64,000 bases of DNA from Gyromitra esculenta (taxonomy: Eukaryota; Ascomycota; Pezizomycetes; Pezizales; Discinaceae): contig JBCAML010000005.1 in assembly GCA_038503075.1 (NCBI GenBank), forward strand, positions 744,001 to 808,000, in the 5' to 3' direction. Position 1 is the stretch's first letter. Each line of letters begins with the position of its first letter. Below are positions 25,435-37,305 of the stretch, in pieces. Made by a program: the position numbers and the translations under genes. The notes under the pieces were generated by a model, which saw only the letters and a list, made by a program, of their open reading frames with translations, was not told the origin of the DNA and searched no databases.

Positions 25435-25554
25435 GTACAGGCGTATAGGGGGTGAAGTTGGAACGGCCAGGATGTTTAGCCATAGCGATTAAACTATGAA
25501 AAATTGTTTTTTGGTACCCTATTCGTTCCGACTTCACCCCCCATACGCTTGTAC
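25435..25554. mobile_element. Minimal foldback element, GTACAGGCGTATAGGGGG termini
   Basis: A 120-bp element. The left arm GTACAGGCGTATAGGGGG plus about 13 more bases is matched inverted at the right (to 25554), giving 31-bp arms with three mismatches around a 58-bp loop. GTAC lies at both ends, so a TA duplication is possible. There is no coding capacity. Confidence 0.7.
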
Positions 25555-25910
25555 TAACACGCTGCTAGGTTTTATGCCTAACAGTCGGCCCATCACGACC
25601 CAAGCCAATTACCAATACCCCGTCCGTGGCCCGGGCATGCTCCTTCTATGGAGACTCGGATATTATGGTGTTACCAGTAACTATACCTTACTTACTAGTT
25701 CGAGCTCTGATATTATAGTTTCGGTATACAGTTTCATGGCTCCCTAGTTTCAACTGGTATTTATAATGTGCAACCTGTGGAGTGGGATTTAAGATGTGGA
25801 ATTAGTAGGACAACAACTTCCGGGCCTCGAGCCAACCACCAGATCACTGGAAATGTGCGACAATAAAGTAATATTCCTCCCTACTATCATCACTATCTAT
25901 TAATTCTTAG

Positions 25911-26420
25911 TCGCGTTCTGTCTTGCACTATGTAATATCGCACAACCGGGAGCAACTAGTACACCACTTGTTCTCACGCGGCGCAGACAGCATCATCAAT
26001 CCGCAAAACTGTACCTTAACACCCCTGAGGTCTTCTGCGCTCTTAGAACAAGAATCCACGGTGCAAGTTCTCCTCACGAATAGCGCCGACGTCCGTCTAA
26101 CGGGGAGAAGCATGTGAACGCCATTACACAACGTGGTGTTCCAAGTTTTGCCCAGGACCGATCAAATTGTTCGTATGTTACTAATAGCGGGCGCAGATAG
26201 GGAGGCGGTAGAGATTATAGCTGGCGCAAACCCACTCTTGTTGGCAGTGTTTGAAAACAACGTGAAAATGGTGAAATTACCGGCCGGGGTCGGATGCGAT
26301 GCTAGTGCTATTGATCACGGTGGGCGATCGGCGGTTCAGATGGCGGGAGCGCTTGGATAGGATGATATTATAGATGTGCTGCTGGGTTTGAGCGCTGCTC
26401 CGGCCGAGATGTTGTGCTGC
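25911..26420 (+). pseudogene. Decayed ankyrin-repeat gene
   Basis: Open segments at 25923-26117 and 26133-26360 read through ankyrin-like motifs: a helix-turn stretch ending HHLFSRGADSIINPQN, then VQVLLTNSADVRLTG, VRMLLIAGADREAVEII and MVKLPAGVGCDASAIDHGG. They sit in different frames with stop codons between and after them (for example TAG at 26358-26360, then a segment DDIIDVLLG). At least four ankyrin units are recognisable. It is in the same orientation as the kinase-ankyrin gene and about 2.5 kb downstream. It may be the remains of a paralogue or of a separate ankyrin gene; no kinase part is seen. Confidence 0.6.
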
Positions 26421-26537
26421 ATCACGGGTGCGCATTTGCAGTGTCGTAGAGCCCTCATCAGAAATGGCCATTGGAGGTTCTCGCGGATTGAAAATTGTTG
26501 AAAATAGTGAATCGATTCGTATATCTGCACTATGCAG

Positions 26538-26760
26538 TAAAAGTGGGAAGAGAAAGGAAAACCAAGCATGGGCATCAAGCTCCTATATATACTCCCTATA
26601 AAGCTATATAAGCCGGACTAAGGCGTTCTTTGGACGCCGAATAGATCGGTCCGAGCGACCCCCATATATAGCAGCCAAAGCTTCTGGCCGAAGCGGTATC
26701 CCGTTGAAGGATGTGAATCTTAGGAAGCTTATAGATATATCCGTATATCCAACAAAAATG
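26538..26760. repeat. Dispersed repeat, copy 2
   Basis: Colinear with 14237-14420: GGGAAGAGAAAGGAAAACC, then GGGCATCAAGCTCCTATATA, then TTCTTTGGAC, ATAGATCGGTCCG and TATATCCAACA in the same order. No terminal inverted repeats are obvious and no coding frame is shared. A SINE or the remnant of a larger element is possible. Confidence 0.6.
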
Positions 26761-28763
26761 GGCAGCCTGTACTATGAGTGCATGATTGTGCTCTATTTAG
26801 CAAAGAAATACATCTATACAATATACTTCTTCCTTCCGCTTTTCTATGCTCGCGCTCTTATTCCTCAAGACGGCTATCCCGCTCCTAATACAAATTGCTA
26901 TACCCGCTGGGATAACAAACTATCCAGTCACCCAATCTATTTCACTGTCCTTGTTCGCTTATCCCAATAGCTGCATAGGGTGAGAAAGTTGTAAGAATCA
27001 TACTTATTACTCAACTGCAAGACGACCGCAGCTCGGTTGCCTATAGGAGGCTATATGTCCTAAACGAAGAACCATATTTCACTCCCCAAAGCACCGGAGG
27101 TGTTGAGCTTTGAACCCGTAAGTCATCCCTCCCCCCGCAGCTAACGGATGAAAATTTCCCTCGCGGTGGTGCTCTACAAAGTGTTTCCAAAGCCATGGCA
27201 GACTTAGACGAAAAGGTTACTCTGAATGATGCACAAGCCTCTTTCCAAGGCAAAAACGCCAAATTCAATTGTATTGTGTCAGTTTTATCACAAAATCACG
27301 GTACCTTCTACCTTATTCATCCCCTCGATTCTTCCTATCCATTTTTCTTATCTACTACTATCCTAACTGTTATGCTGTCGCCAAAAATGAGCAAACTGGG
27401 GTTAGAACACCAAAACTTCTCAAAAGTAAATTGAATCTTCGCAATAGATGTATGCTTTGGATAGTCTTGGGCCTACTAATTCCGAATATATCCTTTTTCC
27501 GTTCTGACTGCTCGTTACCGAACTTGTTCTGAATACTTCGTTCCCCGTGGCCGGCGGTACTTTGATGATTATATTTAAGTAGGTATGAATTGGGCAATAT
27601 GATATAGATTAAATTCCCGCTGAAATTCCGCGCAGCAAGCACAGTCATTCCATGATACTGCTCTATAGCCAACCATTTCCACCCTGCCACCCCCTCCCGC
27701 GTCCTCCAACTTTCCATCAATTTCCCCATCATCTGCTCCCTCTTCCATATTCTCGCCCTCGCCGTCTCTCCTGCACGACTCTATCAGTGTCTCCCCATAG
27801 AAGAATGACAGCACCCCAAAGACAACCAGTAGGACCATTCCTATGCCCAATTATGAGACTTTAGCTGGCATTGCGTGTAAGTAGTTGGCGACACGCCAGC
27901 AGTCTATGTTGCAGACACGCTACGTCCAACCAATTGAGCTGCACTGGCAGTGACGGCTGCCTTAATCACCCCTGCACCCTCGAAAAACCCCCAGTGCTAA
28001 GGGGGGCAGCTCCACTATCCCCCGAGGCCTCAAGATCCGTTAACATCTTCCCATTGGCCTCGGTGAGGTCTGCGGGGATGGCTACAAAGTAGTTACTCCT
28101 AACCCCCGTTACATCATCCGGCCCTTTACTCATAAAATGGCTACCAAGTCACTCCTTATGTGCCTCCTTCCTTGTTAATCATTGCGTTGGCAGCAATAAG
28201 CTCTTACCTAACACTGCAGAAGTGGTTTAGTTCGCTATTTAAAGCATCGTTTTGCAGCCGCAACCCCTGTTTCTTTGAGGCAGGCATTACAGATCGTCCA
28301 TAAACAAGAGTAAGAGGAAACGAAGAAGAATTGGGATGATAATGATGATGACGGCTTCCAAGTCGTGGTAGGGCCTCGTGAAGTCAGAACAGGTCTCGAG
28401 AAGGTGGAGTGAACTCTTGAGAAGACAGAGTAAGTTTTGAGATAGAATGGCTAGTGTGAAAACAAGCTTAGTATGCTTTCATGTTCTACGTTCATCACAA
28501 ACCACATCATGACATCCAATAAGCGCACGCACCTCTCCCATTTATCAAAGCTTCGTACTTGCTCTTTTCTAGGGGCATCTTCGCATGCTCAGCGCCTACT
28601 TCCGAATTATACCAGCAGCCGATCCGTCATATGCCATACATGGTGTTCCTAAAAGCAGGGAAAATGCAAATCGACAGACGCCCGAACGCGATCACTAAAT
28701 GTCACTCGATATTTATTCGAGTGAGATGGTATGAATGACTGCCTGGCTAAAACATACAGAGGT

Positions 28764-29186
28764 GTCAAATTAGTCAGCGGATAATGGCCATTTACACTAA
28801 AATAGCCTCTTTTTCACATGAGCAGTTTGTAAGAAAACTTCAATAGTTTCCTTAACCTAGTGATAGTAACTTCGTATCAAAACTGTCTCAGGGATTTTTT
28901 TCGTTCAAGTCTCATAAATTGGTGGGCCTAGAGAGTGCTTATATTTTATTATTAAAAATGCGAGTATTTGACCACGCAACCAACTTCATATAGTCTCTGG
29001 TTTTTTTGAGCGGCCGACAAAACGTTTTGGTACAGAATAAATAGCATATTTGAATTAACAAGACCCGAATCTATTATAGTGTCAAGTTCAGGATTTTTTT
29101 TTTACCTAATTCTGAGTCGTTGAAAAAAGCTCACCGAGATACCCCATTTTGATGTAAACCGGCCCCTATCTGCTAACTAATTTGAC
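28764..29186. mobile_element. Foldback element with GTCAAATTAGT termini
   Basis: Left terminus GTCAAATTAGTCAGCGGATA at 28764; right terminus (reverse complement) GTCAAATTAGTTAGCAGATA ending at 29186. Similarity continues inward, imperfectly, for about 60 bp (GGCC..TTTACA..AAAAT in both arms). The 423-bp span has no coding capacity. The divergence of the arms suggests an old insertion. Confidence 0.6.
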
Positions 29187-29241
29187 GCATCTATATATCG
29201 CCCACAAACTAGGTACTTAAGCCTACTTGCTGTTCTGTACA

Positions 29242-29507
29242 TACTTGAGGTGAGACCAAATACTTGAAATGTATAGCAACCATGTAGTCCCGTATCATAA
29301 CTCGCCTTCCACATGCTGCCACAGCCACAACTGAAGCTACAGCCCAAAATTGGGGAAATTCATACTATAGATTGATTTAAACTACTTCTTCTGTATATCT
29401 AATCATGGTTTCTGTAGTCGGGGTATTGTTTTTTTGGTTGTTGATCATGCTCGTTGTGTTGCTGGTTGCCATACCAGTATTTCAAGTATTTAATCTCACC
29501 CCAAGTA
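29242..29507. mobile_element. Foldback (MITE-like) element, TACTTGRGGTGAGA termini
   Basis: A 266-bp element. The left arm TACTTGAGGTGAGACCAAAT continues through ACTTGAAAT and GCAACC; the right arm is the reverse complement with few changes. Arms are about 42 bp and the element is bounded by TA. It begins 56 bp after the preceding foldback. Confidence 0.7.
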
Positions 29508-30208
29508 TCTTATCGCACTTATAAGTGACTGAAACCAATTCGCAGCCACGGCACTTGTATAGATAGATGCTGTTGTACGTGAATCTTTGCTTAACGCCTG
29601 TTTCCCATAGGTATAAAGTGCGGTTATTGGCAAAGCCCATGATCAACTCTAATGGTGTGTGGATGTTGTTCTTCGGCTTACATTAGAAGTTCTTTTCAGT
29701 CTGAAAGTATATATCTATGGGAGCAAAGCTGTTTTTCGAGGCTAGTGAAATTAAAAGGTGGAATAGCTACATACAGATTTAGATATCGACCCGATTCGGA
29801 GATTCAGGTATGTGGCGCAGACTTCTGCAGTAAACGACAACCAATGACACGACTTCTGTCCGAGGATCAAATTTTCATGGAAGCGGATAAAGTTCTGAGG
29901 CTAGAAACCGAACAAGAGTCTATGAATTTGCATGGTAGGGAAAGACTGACTACTATATGGGAATCGGCCAAATTGTATGATCTGCGGTGCCAATATCTGT
30001 GGTAAACATTGAGATGCGGTATTGTCCCATGTGATGACTTGGTTCGGATTGAAAGAGAGTTGTAGGTTGCAGATGAGGGGGAAGGATCCACAACTGATTG
30101 GGGGGATTCTATTGTCCTCGCATCTCTCGTAAGGCTCACTTGCGGGGGCTATGGATATGAATAAGGGAATTACTGCTGGTTCATGCTTTTAGGCTGCGAC
30201 GTGATGTG

Positions 30209-30330
30209 CTCGGGGCAGGCATGAAGAACCTGAGCATAACTTTTTCCAGTAGCGATTTCCGATTCGCCCTTGCACAGCACATCGACGGATTGATTACTTG
30301 TTTGTTCAGGTTCTTCACGCCTGCCCCGAG
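30209..30330. mobile_element. Foldback element, CTCGGGGCAGGC termini, copy 1
   Basis: Arms of 25 bp (CTCGGGGCAGGCATGAAGAA and onward) with one mismatch enclose a 72-bp loop. The outer 12 bases are identical to those of the element at 41493, whereas the inner arm sequence differs. The right end is followed by TA; the left flank is TG, so the duplication is not perfect. Confidence 0.7.
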
Positions 30331-31159
30331 TACCAATGTATTACATGTAGTTTAAGTATCCGAATGGTACATGTGAAGCCTGGGCTATCGGCTGTGCATA
30401 CACGTTCTTCAAGGTGCTACAATTGTGACCTCGCCCACCGGATGGACACATGTACTCCATGTACACTCTGGCTTGCATCCAGTGGTGTTTCCGAGGGAAT
30501 TATGGCAGAACCCGAAGACCCAGCCATGCAGGGTTTGATGTATTTTCCCTGACCCGATGCTCTGCTGTGCTGTGCGAGAGACAAAGAGTAGGGCCGAGCT
30601 GCGTCACCGTCGCCTCCTTTCCATGCCGAGACAACAACCTACTCCGCATCACCTCACCACCACCCAACCACCTTCATCACCACAGCCCACCTCCGAATCG
30701 CCCCCCCCCAAACCAGCAGCGGAGCACCCTCCATTCCTACACCAAGAGCCTTGCGTAATTCTATCGAATCACGTCTCGCGCTCATTCTATCCTGCATCTT
30801 CATTGCCCCTGTTGCCATCGCCATCCGGAGTACGGGAGAGCGTGACGACGACCCAGCACAACAACACCAGCAAAGATCGGTTACCACCTCGCCATCCCTT
30901 TCCTACAGGAATATCCACCACCATCGTTGCACTTCGTTTTTTCTAAAGCCACCTAAACCGACCGTAGACTGTTTCTAACACTTATATACCTTTCGGTGCT
31001 TCGAACCGCCTAGAAGGGAGATCCTCGTGCGCACTGAGTACCTACACACGGACAACAGGAGAGAGAGAGAAAGAGGGGGCTAGTTGGAACAAATTTTCGA
31101 CGCCTGCAATATTATTTTTTGCTCTCTAGAGGTGCTCTAGGGTGCCTGCAGCTACATTC

Positions 31160-33195
31160 ATGTCGAAAGTCATTAGATCTGTCAAGAACGTCACCAAGGG
31201 GTATTCTTCGACGCAAGTGAAGGTTCGAAATGGTAAATAGCATTATTTCTGCTTTCGAGTTTAATAAAATGAGTGCACGGATAATTGACGTATGGCGATC
31301 AGCTACAAGTAACGATCCATGGGGTCCCACGGGGACTGAGATGAGCGAGATTGCGCGTATGACCTTCGATACGTTAGTCTCCTCTTCCAGAATCGCTACG
31401 GGTTTCGCCGGACTGCTTTGTCTTTATTCCCGGAGCTGATTTAGAAACTCGCATAGAAATACGGAATTTTTTGAGATTATGGATATGCTTGATAAGCGGT
31501 TGAATGACAAGGGGAAGAACTGGCGACACGTTCTGAAGGCGCTGAAAGTGCTTGATTACTGTTTGCACGAAGGGTCGGAAAATGTTGTGGTATGGGCCAA
31601 GGACAATATCTACATCATCAAAACACTGCGAGAGTTCCAATACCTCGATGAGGAGGGAAGAGATCAAGGAGCTAATGGTAGATATTCCCGACGCAATCGC
31701 CATTTGGAGATTTGAAATTAACTTCTACGATGTTCCAGTCCGAGTATCAGCCAAAGAAATCACGTCGTTAATTCTGGATGAGGAGCGTCTGCGCAGCGAG
31801 CGGAAGGACCGCAAGTCTTGGAAATCGCGGGTTACTGGGATCGAGGATTACGCTTCTTCGTCTTCGAATGGCCCCCCCAGCCGCCCCGAATCGGAGCGGA
31901 GACGTCAACATCGGACATCCGGTGGACGCGGTAGAAATGAAGAGCAAGAAGACGTGGAATACCGGCTTGCGATTGAAGCAAGCAAAAACCAAGCTGAGGA
32001 AGACAAGCGTAAAAATGCCAATAAACTGACTGATGTCGATGATGACTTGGCGAAGGCTATTAAGTTGAGTAAGGAGGAGGAAGAGCTTCGCCAAAGAGAA
32101 TTGGAGCAAAGTAATGCAGACCGATTGTTTGACGATGCGTCTCCCACCCCCACTGCCCAACAGCCGCAAACCTTTCAACCCACCTACCAGCAACAGCAAC
32201 AACCAGAATACCAACAGCTTGGGCAAGTTGACTTCTTTGGAAATCCAGTGGGGCAGCAAAATACTGGTTACCTAGCGAATGTATACTCGCAACCCACTGG
32301 CTTTCCGCAACAACAATATGCACAGCCTACTGGATTTGATCAGCCAGGTCAAATATCATATATGCAGCCCCAACCAACTGGTTTTACCGCCAATCCATAC
32401 GTTGCACCTTCTCTCAGCCCGCAGCAAACGCAGCAACAACAGAGCTTCTTGCAACCTGGCGACAACAACCCATATGCTAACAATCACCAAGCAGCCCAGC
32501 CCTTGAAACCTCTGCCCACTGGGTCAAACAATCCTTTTGCTCCTAAAATCAATAACTTTTCGAACCAGTCGCAGTCGACGGGTATGCCTTCATTGAGTTT
32601 ACTCCAGCAGCAGCAAGAACAGCAGCGGCAGGAGCAACAGCGACAGCAACTGCTGCAACAACAACAAGAGCAACAGAGACAGCAACAGCTTCAACAGCAG
32701 CAACAACAATTGTTCCAGAATCAATCATACCAGCAGTCATTTTCCCCCTCCCCCCCGCCATCTGCTCAGACCAAACCTGTCAACCCGCAACACGCGCAAC
32801 TCGAGAACCTTCTTGCGGCAGGAAACGCTAGCGGCTTAGATACATATGGGAACGTTGGTGATCTCCGTATTCCAGCTCAGCATACTGCCCCCGGCATGTT
32901 CGTAAACTCAGCTGGTACAAGTCGTACCGGTAGACCGATGCCTACGCAAGCTACAGGGAACAATCCGTTCTTCAATCAGCAATTCACGGGCGTTCCTCAG
33001 TCAAGTGGGTTCGGGGCTTCATTGAGCCCGGCACCGAACAGACTAATGCCTGCCCACACCGGGCCGGCGGGATTGAACGGATTTGGAGGAGGGTATCAGC
33101 AACAGCAAACAATGGGAGCAACCCCATTTGGCGGGGGATTTGGGCAGCAACAGCAGCCACAGCAACAGCAGAACGGAAATTTGATCGACTTGTAG
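31160..33195 (+). CDS. Epsin (ENTH-domain endocytic adaptor)
   Basis: Exons 31160-31232, 31303-31372, 31457-31677 and 31739-33195 join in frame to 606 residues; introns are 70, 84 and 61 bp with GT..AG ends. The N-terminal ENTH domain (about 1-150) binds phosphoinositides: it starts MSKVIRSVKNVTKGYSSTQV and contains FFEIMDMLDKRLNDKGKNWR, as in yeast Ent1/Ent2. Two ubiquitin-interacting motifs follow, near residues 192-208 (EDVEYRLAIEASK) and 222-240 (DDDLAKAIKLSKEEEEL). The rest is a Gln-rich disordered tail with NPF motifs near 383 and 529 (EH-domain ligands), repeated PTGF motifs, and a C-terminal clathrin box LIDL. It links ubiquitylated cargo, membrane and clathrin at endocytic sites. The start ATG lies directly at the conserved N-terminal amphipathic helix. 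No lesion is seen. Confidence 0.95.
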
Positions 33196-35432
33196 GCTGT
33201 TCGGGAATATTTAGGAGTGTTTCAGGCTAGCGGCATCAATGGCCAATACTGGATTTATGTGGCGTAAGGGGTCACGATGGTAGAGTGGGTATAGAATTTG
33301 TGAGGGTTGACGCTACTTTTCTGTAATTCGGCGCTCTTCTCCTTTGTCTATGTTTCTTTTTCTTTTAATTTCTTACCGTTGCGAGTTTAGGCCAACAAGA
33401 TTGCTGTTGGAGTAAGCTTGGATTAGCTAACCAGGGAGTTTTTATTTTGCTTCGGCGGCTAGGAATTAGCTAAAAAGGAGTGATATGAACGACGCTGAAT
33501 GTTTGTTTGAGAATAAATTTGAAATTTGGACGCTGTCTAATGTTTCTAACATCTTTTTCTTTCTTTCTTTCCTTGTTATTTGCGTGTGATGGATTTGCTT
33601 TTCTATTCCTGGTTTCGGGGCGATGGTTTCTGTCCGTTTCAAGTTTTCTCTGCCTTATTTTTTCTTCGCGGGTACTACCTTAACTCTTGACGGTTTTGGC
33701 TCTTGCTTCACAACCCGTTTCTTCTCCCACGTCTCGTAACTTTAACCTTTTTTTTTTTCTTCCGAAACTTGGAGGGGGCGTCTCGTTATGCGTTTCGCAT
33801 GTGTTTGGGGGAGAAAGGAGAAGGGGAGAAACAGGGGAGCGGGGGAATTACGAACGGTCACTACTAACTGATATTCCGCGTTATCCAGAGGGAATGTTGT
33901 TTTCGCGTACGCTGTTCTTCCGTAGTGAACGTCCGCCGAAGAGAGGCAGTAATCGTTGGTTCAACTCTTATAATATATAGCAAAAGGTGACTGAGATTTA
34001 TTGTTCTTTTTTTTCTTTCTTTTTCTCTCTCTCTCAAACGGAAAGGTGGGGTGGGTGGGAGGGGAGGTGAGGGGTTAGCTTTAAAACTATATATATACAC
34101 ATGTATCCCTCCTTTTACCTATTTAGAGTTAATGCTAGCTAGCTAGGTAGGTAGGTAGGTAGGCAGAAGAAGAGAAGAGGGGGGAAGAAGATATATATAA
34201 AAAGAAGAATTGTATGGATCTGCACGCGGGAGGGTATTTGTTTTTTTTTCTTTTTCTTTTTTCTTTCTCTCAGCTACCTGTTTTTTTGTATCCTTTTTTT
34301 TTTTCCTTGAAAGGAGGCTCTAGGTAAGAGGCGAGGGAGGGGGGGTGCTGGATACCCTGTTATCTTTGTGCAGAGAGCGTTTACCATTCAAAGAGATATC
34401 CGGGGGGGGGAGGGGGGAATTCACAGGCCGGTGATTTTAGATACGTTTATTTAATTCCGAGATCTCTAGAGATGTACCCTGATTCAGCGTCGAGCAGCGA
34501 GAAGGCTATTCTTTCGCGAGGTGGGTGTTGTTTCGTTTGGCTGCTCGCCCATTCGAGATATACAAGGCCTTAGCACTCTCCATACACCAAACGAGTGAGC
34601 TCGGGTGTTTCCGCGGATTCCCGCGACAGTCCTTGGCTGCAGACGTCCGCCATCCGCCATCGCCCAAGCCGGGGAGTGCTCGGGATGTAGAGCAGAGCAT
34701 GTAGTGTCTCCCAGCGACGCCCTTCTGGAGCAACAGGCGGTGACGTAGCAGTACTGCGGGTGTAGGGGCAAGTGATGCAAGCACCAACCTTCACTTACAA
34801 AATGTGCCCAAAATCACTATCATGACGAAGTTAATAAATATACAAAGATAGAAGATACAAGGATGATTGAAAATCGCTGTAATAACTGGTGTGAAGAGGA
34901 GTTCGGTTTAGACCTAGGGCACCGCCGCTTTGAATCACTTATCCCTACACCCGTAGTACTGTAGAGTTTTTCCCGCTTTTCTTGATTTCAAATCACCGCC
35001 CTTAGTAACCACAGCGCCCTCTGCCGCCGACACTACCACCGTTAATACCGGCCGTCTCTTCATGCAGGAACCGATTTCTAAGGCACCGTCCAAATCCCGC
35101 ATACAGGAACCCTATGCAGGGCGAGTCTTTTCTTTTCTTTTCCCTTTTCGCTTGTCGCTTGTCGCTTAGTGTCGAGCATCGAAGCCTCTCGATTTTTATT
35201 TTTTTTTCCACCATGCGGACAGGCGGACGGTATTCCCGTTAAGGCTTGGGAGGGCTGGTGCCCGAGGATGTAGACTCCTAGCTTGGTGAAGTCGTAAATG
35301 TTATATAAGGCCCCTACCATGGCTATATCAACCTCTTTTTTTTTGCTCCTCATCCAATTGATATCCTCAGTTCTACTACCACTACTACTACAATCATTAC
35401 CACCTTTTTCGCTCTTCTGAACAATTACTACA
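33196..35432. other. Intergenic region between epsin and flavoenzyme genes
   Basis: Gene-free. Contains pyrimidine tracts (33550-33770, 34005-34035, 34240-34310), a TAGG microsatellite at 34145-34163, G-runs near 34340-34415 and a CT-rich leader directly upstream of the next gene. The minus-strand frames at 34484-34794 overlap one another and lack motifs. Confidence 0.6.
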
Positions 35433-36819
<1,387 letters not shown>

Positions 36820-36833
36820 ATTTAATGGATACC

Positions 36834-36863
36834 AGGGAGGGGAGGGAGGGGAGACGGTGGGGG
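36834..36863 (+). other. G-quadruplex-type G-tract after the flavoenzyme stop
   Basis: GGGAGGGGAGGGAGGGG followed by GACGGTGGGGG lies 15 bp past the stop codon, within the likely 3' UTR. Four or more runs of three Gs with one-base loops fit the G-quadruplex pattern in DNA or RNA. A function is inference. Confidence 0.5.
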
Positions 36864-37305
36864 TTAAATAGATTTTAGATGCGGTTTTGTGTATTATATT
36901 ACTTAGTCAATAGAAGTTTGGTTTCTGTATAGACTGGTATCTGCGGACGGAGTTGATGTTGGTGTTGGTTGGTTGTGACACCTGAGTGATTGGTTGTGAT
37001 TGGTTGTAATCGCTTGGGCAATCACTCGGTTTTTGCTATAATACTGTTTGAAATGCTGTAGTTGGATTCTTTGAACCCGTTCCTGCAGAATACACCAAGC
37101 TCAAGCTTCAACTTCACAGAAACCCTAGAGGAGGGGAGGACTGTATGGTGCACTGGACTTTTGTCACAGATATATAATTGTTTTGGGCAACAGCTCACTA
37201 ATAACACAGTGCCAAATCACCCCTCTATCCTAAACTCAGAGACCTTACTCTCAAGTCTTGGTGAAATAAATACAATATCATACAAAGCGCCCACCCTCTC
37301 AGCCC

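Larger units (their letters stand above)
23425..25910. other. Gene-free tract downstream of the kinase gene
   Basis: Holds the 18-bp minisatellite (23971-24381) and a minimal foldback (25435-25554). I see no other gene. The long open frames across the minisatellite are repeat artefacts. Confidence 0.6.
26421..31159. other. Gene-free tract with repeats and foldbacks
   Basis: Contains dispersed repeat copy 2 (26538-26760) and foldback elements at 28764-29186, 29242-29507 and 30209-30330. Pyrimidine-rich sequence at 30600-30960 probably belongs to the epsin promoter or leader. No further gene is supported. Confidence 0.5.

Noticed and set aside
27868..27960. tRNA-like AGCTCAATTGGTT stretch on the minus strand
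   Set aside because: It has only a D-arm-like element; there is no T-arm and no pairing acceptor.
29652..30005. 117-codon open frame
   Set aside because: No similarity or context; it lies among foldback elements.
31768..32761. Antisense frames opposite the epsin gene
   Set aside because: The sense strand carries a full ENTH/UIM/NPF protein with consistent introns; the antisense frames are by-products of Gln-rich codons.
37022..37207. Small minus-strand frame between the flavoenzyme and DUF1992 genes
   Set aside because: 61 codons without motif; an overlapping plus-strand frame is equally open.
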